NCBI GenBank assembly: GCA_030690925.1
Contig: JAUYFO010000079.1
Span: 1-9,738, forward strand
Source: Candidatus Moraniibacteriota bacterium
GTDB taxonomy: Bacteria; Patescibacteriota; Minisyncoccia; Moranbacterales; UBA1568
Direction: 5' to 3'
DNA: 9,738 nucleotides
Shown here: positions 6,169-9,738 of the stretch, in pieces
How positions within the stretch are numbered: the stretch's first letter is position 1
Layout: every line of letters starts with the position of its first letter
Program-made: the position numbers and the translations under genes
The notes under the pieces: generated by a model
Database searches by the model: none
The model's input: only the letters and a program-made list of their open reading frames with translations
Told to the model about the DNA's origin: nothing

Positions 6169-7428
6169 CTAACGCGCCCGACTCATGATGTCATTGATGA
6201 TGTCTTCGTCTTCGCAGGAATATTTGCGACTGGCGGAATAGAAACGTTTCTTGAGACCACTACAACCGCCATTATCACGATGAAGCGTGGCCAGCATCGG
6301 CATGAGAAACCCCACCTGACGCGAGGTGAAGTAAGCATGTAACCGTTTCAGGGTAGTGGCCCGCTCGTGGCGATCCATGCGTGTAAACACGCTCATGTCA
6401 TCTCCCAACTTGCCACTCCAATCGAAATGAACAAGCACGTTGTTGGCCTTCTCGGAAAAACGCGAGTGCCACAGAAGTGCCCAACACCAGTCTCCCGGCT
6501 TGTTCCACCAGCGCGAGAAACACTCCCCGCTTTCGATACTACCATCACTCCCTAGTCCTACCCCACCTTCGATATAGTCAAACAGCCGCAAATACGACCC
6601 GTCGTCGATATCGTTGGTCTGAGCCCCGACAACGATTTTAAGGCCCAGGTACTCTGCATGCTCTTGCATACCACGAAGCACTTCCGGCATCTGCGTGGCT
6701 TCATGATCAGAACTGTCCTGATAAAATACCTGGCCAAAGAGAAAACTCTGAATACCCATACTCATAGCCTCATCAGTAATGAACTTCACATACTTGCGGT
6801 ATTCTTCCCGTTCCAGAGAAGGCTTGCAAGTATGCTCACCCCAATAATTCTTGCTGCCAGTCCGACACATAGCATCAAAGTCAAAGTCCCGTCCTTCATC
6901 GGGATAGTAGTAATTGGCATTGGTATCAATCGCTTCGGCAATAAACATCCCGTACACTGTATTGGGCTTGGTCACCTTATTCATAATTTTCCGAGCCAAC
7001 TTGAAGTCGGGGGGCTGAAGCCACGTCTCGAGTGCTCGATGCAGATAGTAGCACTGAGAGCGATTGATGAGCGCGATTGAACTATTGATATCACCGCCAT
7101 ACCCAGAGAGGAAACCATCGGCCACGCAGCCCCTGGTTTTCATCTTCTCCATCACTGGTGGCGGTGGAGGCGGCAACACAGGATACTCTTTTTCCTTCAC
7201 TGAGACCTCTTTCTGCTCTTTCTCGACCGACGGCGGTTGTGTATCTACCCAGTCAGACAAAGTCGAAGTGTTTTCTTCCTGGTCCACCTGAGGGATATTC
7301 CCCTCGGGATTGGGGGGTCGAAACACCATGAAATACAGAAAAACGGCCAAAGTTAGCCCGCCCACAAGTAGCCAGAGGAGATTCCGAATAAACAAACGGT
7401 GATTCTGCTGATAATAGAGTGGCAACAT
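6169..7428 (-). CDS. membrane-anchored, cysteine-rich extracytoplasmic protein of unknown function, possible TIM-barrel
   Basis: I do not recognise a named family. From the ATG at 7428 the protein has 419 residues. A basic N-terminus is followed by one hydrophobic helix (16-36), an acidic/proline-rich linker of about 60 residues ending in six prolines (86-91), and a globular domain from about 99 to the end. That domain holds eight cysteines (101, 126, 188, 201, 303, 315, 389, 405), which fit disulfides outside the membrane. It shows regularly spaced hydrophobic strands ending in polar or acidic residues: YGMFIAEAID, SFLFGQVFYQD, KIVVGAQTND, FDYIEGGVGL, NVLVHFDWSG and VGFLMPML. This recalls a glycoside-hydrolase-like (beta/alpha)8 barrel, but that is inference. 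An in-frame GTG at 7449 would add seven residues; the ATG is preferred because a TATACT box lies between the two. It is the first gene of a probable three-gene operon, 5 bp from the RNHCP gene. Confidence 0.8.
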   Translation of the reverse strand: MLPLYYQQNHRLFIRNLLWLLVGGLTLAVFLYFMVFRPPNPEGNIPQVDQEENTSTLSDWVDTQPPSVEKEQKEVSVKEKEYPVLPPPPPPVMEKMKTRGCVADGFLSGYGGDINSSIALINRSQCYYLHRALETWLQPPDFKLARKIMNKVTKPNTVYGMFIAEAIDTNANYYYPDEGRDFDFDAMCRTGSKNYWGEHTCKPSLEREEYRKYVKFITDEAMSMGIQSFLFGQVFYQDSSDHEATQMPEVLRGMQEHAEYLGLKIVVGAQTNDIDDGSYLRLFDYIEGGVGLGSDGSIESGECFSRWWNKPGDWCWALLWHSRFSEKANNVLVHFDWSGKLGDDMSVFTRMDRHERATTLKRLHAYFTSRQVGFLMPMLATLHRDNGGCSGLKKRFYSASRKYSCEDEDIINDIMSRAR

Positions 7429-7440
7429 ACGCGTATAGAT

Positions 7441-7446
7441 AGTATA
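7441..7446 (-). promoter_or_regulatory. possible -10 box for the three-gene operon
   Basis: TATACT (5 of 6 consensus) is read on the minus strand 12 nt before the ATG at 7428. No acceptable -35 hexamer is found at 16-18 nt. A short leader of this kind resembles the arrangement upstream of the DUF4012 gene. Confidence 0.25.
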
Positions 7447-7571
7447 CACCGTATGAAGATTCCCTAACGATTGTAAAAAGTCAGATTGTGGAGTGTCTAT
7501 ACCGTACCGCTCGAACCTATTTCATCCGCAACGGCTGAATACAATCAAACGAAGGAAGCGAGCGGGACTCC

Positions 7572-8105
7572 CTACCCTTCCATCAAAGAAATAAGAATAT
7601 TCAGTTCAGTGACATGTACTCGCCTTGTCTCAAGGATGGTTTTTGGAAATATTCTGCTATATCCATCAAGCTCCGTTCGTTTCTTCTTATTAAGATAGTT
7701 TGACTCGAATTCCCTCTTGCACCAGGTAGAAGTTTTTCCTGAAAACGACTGTCCGGCTCTCAAAATCGCTAGTAGCGTTGCTTCCAAACAAGGAGAGTTT
7801 TCTAAAAGCTCTATTCCTTTTTCTCGAGCTTCTGTTCGTGCACAGTTCATTTCCTGTTCGCTCTTATCGTTATCCAAAATTACAATCCTCCGATCAAAAG
7901 CACCCGGTTCATTCACAGCATTGATAATGATATTCGTTGCCGTGCCTCCTTTGCCGTTGCGTATGGTTACCGCCACACCACTATCGTAAGAATATAATCC
8001 TCGTAGGTGCTTTAAGAACATTTCCTCACCAAGTCCTTCTCCATACATCAACAAAGTTCGACTGGCACTACGACGCTTTTTCTTGTAGGGGTTTGTTCGA
8101 GACAT
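7572..8105 (-). CDS. RloB-like TOPRIM protein (AbiLii-type partner of the upstream ATPase)
   Basis: This 177-residue protein fits the RloB family, a TOPRIM-fold group linked to restriction and abortive-infection loci. A lysine/arginine-rich start (8-12) precedes strand 1 and the Glu-containing motif YGEGLGEEMFL (21-31), with E23 as the likely TOPRIM glutamate. The DxD motif is in RRIVILDNDKSE (72-83, D78 and D80). The block ENSPCLEATLLAIL (102-115) corresponds to the family's SNPCFExWLL segment. These acidic residues would bind Mg2+ or Mn2+ in a nuclease-type site; activity is inferred, not shown. The C-terminal part (about 120-177) is basic and less recognisable. The gene begins 14 bp after the ATPase stop, so the two are almost certainly co-transcribed. 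Its ATG is preceded by an AAAGAA stretch but no clear Shine-Dalgarno. A fairly AT-rich composition matches its partner. Confidence 0.82.
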   Translation of the reverse strand: MSRTNPYKKKRRSASRTLLMYGEGLGEEMFLKHLRGLYSYDSGVAVTIRNGKGGTATNIIINAVNEPGAFDRRIVILDNDKSEQEMNCARTEAREKGIELLENSPCLEATLLAILRAGQSFSGKTSTWCKREFESNYLNKKKRTELDGYSRIFPKTILETRRVHVTELNILISLMEG

Positions 8106-8119
8106 ATTCTTTGGTGAGC

Positions 8120-9328
8120 TTATATCTTAGGAACAGCCCCATATGCTCCAGCGATGTATTTTGAATAATAATTTTCATCAGAACGAACATCTGACACTTC
8201 ATCCAAGCGCCACGCTTCGCTCACGCCGTTCTCATTCTTCTCAACCAAGACAATCTGATACTTATCAAGTTTACTCAAAAGCATGTGGCTGTGGGTACTC
8301 AAAAGCAGTTGGGCGTTTTTTGGATTCGTTTCCGGCTGAATGAACAAATCAAACAGTGCCATCACCATTTCTGGATGGAGGTTTACATCGAATTCGTCCA
8401 CAATGGCAATGCTTCCTTTTTCAAGAGCGACAAGAATACTCTTCAGCAAAACAAATAACTGTTTTGTCCCGGACGATTCATACTGCACAGGCAAATACTG
8501 CGTCTGCCCATTGAACATGTGCGCCGCTCGAACATTGAGCGAAAAGCCATTTTCCTTTTTCTCCTTTTTAATTTCAAATCCGCTCAAGCCTAGATCAAAT
8601 CGACAAAGCAGTTTCTCCGCCTCTTGCTTGAGCATGCTGTTTTCACTGAAGAAATCAAAAGCTTCTCCAAGTTGAGCAATCGAATTTGGAAGCAGATGAT
8701 CACCAATCCATCCCGCCTCAATGACATTCGTTTCAATCTGTCCCCAGTAGGTTGCAATCGCCTGACTTTCCGCGTGATTAAGACGAGCGGCAGTACCGAT
8801 AACGCTTGCATTCGAACGCAGGAGATTCTCAAAACCTTTGGGGAGCTCAAAATTATCGCCTTCAAAATCATATCGACTTTCTTTTCCGTTCCAGCTTCGG
8901 GAGAAAATCTTCTTAGTAGATTTCTTTTCTTTTGCAAAACTGGTAAGTTTTAGTTCCTCGTTCAAAATCTTTTCTTTGGTGATGACGAACGTATAGGTGT
9001 ATACCTTTCCATCAACCTCAAAAACCACCGACAGTTCTGTCGGCATATCCTTTTCTGCCCCGAATGCAAAAGGTTGTACGACAATCGGATTCTCGGGCTT
9101 CATATTGAACGAATCAATGATCAGCCACTTCAAAAACGGCAAAACTTTAAGTAAATTTGTTTTACCAGATGCATTTCCACCTATAACGGTTTCGACCTTT
9201 GAAAGTCGTACTCCTGACTTAGTCACGAAATACCCATTATTCTCCGGGGCATTCTTATTTACTTCAAAATTAAGCGTAGTGAACTCTCCAAATGAGTAGA
9301 AATTTTTACAAGAAAATGAATGGATCAT
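8120..9328 (-). CDS. AAA_21/OLD-like ATPase, RloA/AbiLi-type defence ATPase
   Basis: This 402-residue cytoplasmic ATPase has an ABC/SMC-type fold. It opens with the typical IHSFSCKNFYSFGEFT strand pattern. Walker A is GGNASGKT (50-57), an ABC-signature-like SSGTKQLF lies at 285-292, Walker B is IAIVDEFD (307-314, D311 and E312), and the H-loop is STHSH (344-348, H346). The C-terminal YIAGAYGAVP motif is seen in related AAA_21 proteins. Such ATPases sense infection or drive an effector nuclease in OLD-like systems such as Gabija, PARIS and AbiL. Here the effector candidate is the RloB-like gene directly downstream, which points to an AbiL-like module. No TOPRIM domain is fused to it, unlike GajA/OLD. 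All catalytic motifs are intact. The start at 9328 is right by homology, although its AT-rich leader has no Shine-Dalgarno at normal spacing. The anti-phage role is inferred from family and context. Confidence 0.88.
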   Translation of the reverse strand: MIHSFSCKNFYSFGEFTTLNFEVNKNAPENNGYFVTKSGVRLSKVETVIGGNASGKTNLLKVLPFLKWLIIDSFNMKPENPIVVQPFAFGAEKDMPTELSVVFEVDGKVYTYTFVITKEKILNEELKLTSFAKEKKSTKKIFSRSWNGKESRYDFEGDNFELPKGFENLLRSNASVIGTAARLNHAESQAIATYWGQIETNVIEAGWIGDHLLPNSIAQLGEAFDFFSENSMLKQEAEKLLCRFDLGLSGFEIKKEKKENGFSLNVRAAHMFNGQTQYLPVQYESSGTKQLFVLLKSILVALEKGSIAIVDEFDVNLHPEMVMALFDLFIQPETNPKNAQLLLSTHSHMLLSKLDKYQIVLVEKNENGVSEAWRLDEVSDVRSDENYYSKYIAGAYGAVPKI

Positions 9329-9366
9329 AATTGTATATAAATTAAACCTTTACCCCGACCAACCGT

Positions 9367-9395
9367 ATCCTAACAGGTAACAGATAAAATTGCAA
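9367..9395 (-). promoter_or_regulatory. candidate promoter of the ATPase-RloB pair
   Basis: On the minus strand TTGCAA (9390-9395) and TAGGAT (9367-9372) are separated by 17 nt, each matching 4 of 6 consensus bases. It sits in the 129-bp, very AT-rich spacer before the ATPase gene and would give a leader of about 30 nt. Nothing else was recognised in this spacer; no strong terminator for the upstream 61-residue gene is visible. Confidence 0.33.
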
Positions 9396-9457
9396 GTGTT
9401 TCAACGATATTTTGTTTATAATTGAGTAAAATATAACATTTTATGCCTATTTTGGCT

Positions 9458-9643
9458 CTATTGCCTCTTTTGAATACGAAATGGTCCCTTGTGTCTATCT
9501 TTCCATCCCACTAAAGTAGTTCCGATAACAATAGATAGAATACCAATCCAGATACCTCCAATAGCAAAAGCAAATATAACAAGAGCAAAGAAGAGAGCTA
9601 TTATCCAGGAATTTAACTGCCTCTTTTCAGATTCTTTTTGCAT
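9458..9643 (-). CDS. small hypothetical membrane protein
   Basis: This 61-residue frame encodes a charged N-terminus (residues 1-9), two adjacent hydrophobic stretches at about 12-29 and 31-46 separated by a glycine pair, and a basic tail rich in Lys and Arg. That is the layout of a small two-helix inner-membrane protein with both ends in the cytoplasm. No family is recognised. It starts 17 bp after the stop of another membrane protein reading the same way, which supports a real gene, but the start has no clear Shine-Dalgarno. Whether it belongs to the downstream ATPase-RloB module is undecided; the 129-bp gap with a candidate promoter argues mildly against it. The overlapping plus-strand frame lacks such organised hydrophobicity. 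Confidence 0.55.
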   Translation of the reverse strand: MQKESEKRQLNSWIIALFFALVIFAFAIGGIWIGILSIVIGTTLVGWKDRHKGPFRIQKRQ

Positions 9644-9660
9644 AATCTTGTCAATAAAAT

Positions 9661-9738
9661 TTAGCGACCACGTGGATTTAGAAGTGGTCTCAGAATATAC
9701 TGGAGAATAGCGCCGAAGACAAATGAAGCAAAAACAAA
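9661..9738 (-). CDS. C-terminal fragment of a membrane protein, cut by the window edge
   Basis: The minus strand is open from the window edge to a TAA at 9661-9663. It encodes 25 residues, a hydrophobic run (FVFASFVFGAILQYIL) followed by a basic tail RPLLNPRGR. This resembles the end of a last transmembrane helix with a cytoplasmic tail. The 5' part lies outside the window, so no family can be assigned. The next gene starts 17 bp downstream on the same strand, suggesting an operon. Confidence 0.5.
   Translation of the reverse strand, partial: FVFASFVFGAILQYILRPLLNPRGR

Noticed and set aside
8120..9328. Gabija (GajA) or a stand-alone OLD nuclease.
   Set aside because: The ATPase has no fused C-terminal TOPRIM domain; the TOPRIM protein is a separate RloB-like gene and no UvrD-like GajB is present.
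1..9738. CRISPR arrays, insertion sequences or integrase attachment sites, including use of tRNA-Gly as an att site.
   Set aside because: No spaced direct repeats, transposase or integrase coding sequence, or duplicated tRNA 3' end were found.

Overview
The window looks like a chromosomal segment of a Patescibacteria/CPR-type bacterium. This is an inference from family content, not a phylogenetic placement. It carries a DUF4012 membrane protein, a threonyl-tRNA synthetase cut down to its catalytic and anticodon-binding parts, an RNHCP zinc-ribbon protein, and start codons that mostly lack a Shine-Dalgarno sequence. UGA is used as a stop (end of the RNHCP gene), so the UGA=Gly code of Absconditabacteria/Gracilibacteria does not apply.

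Left third (1-2995). A tRNA-Gly(CCC) gene lies on the minus strand with its own candidate promoter. Diverging from it on the plus strand are a DUF4012 protein (245-1657) and thrS (1730-2995). Both plus-strand genes start just after a pyrimidine-rich leader with no Shine-Dalgarno.

Middle (2996-7428). A 206-bp convergent intergenic region holds several small hairpins, three of them with a CAAG loop, and ends in a bidirectional intrinsic terminator. Three tightly packed minus-strand genes read towards it: a membrane-anchored, cysteine-rich protein of unknown function with a possible TIM-barrel fold, then RNHCP, then an MgtA-like P-type cation ATPase. Gaps of 5 and 43 bp suggest one transcript.

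Right third (7450-9738). Also on the minus strand, an ATPase of the RloA/AbiLi (AAA_21, OLD-like) type is followed 14 bp later by a TOPRIM protein of the RloB/AbiLii family. This is the layout of AbiL-like anti-phage modules and the best candidate for an accessory system here. Upstream lie a 61-residue membrane protein and the last 25 codons of another membrane protein cut by the window edge. Base composition falls clearly towards this end (by eye about 28-40% GC, against about 50-60% on the left), which fits acquired DNA.

No insertion sequence, CRISPR array or rRNA gene was found.
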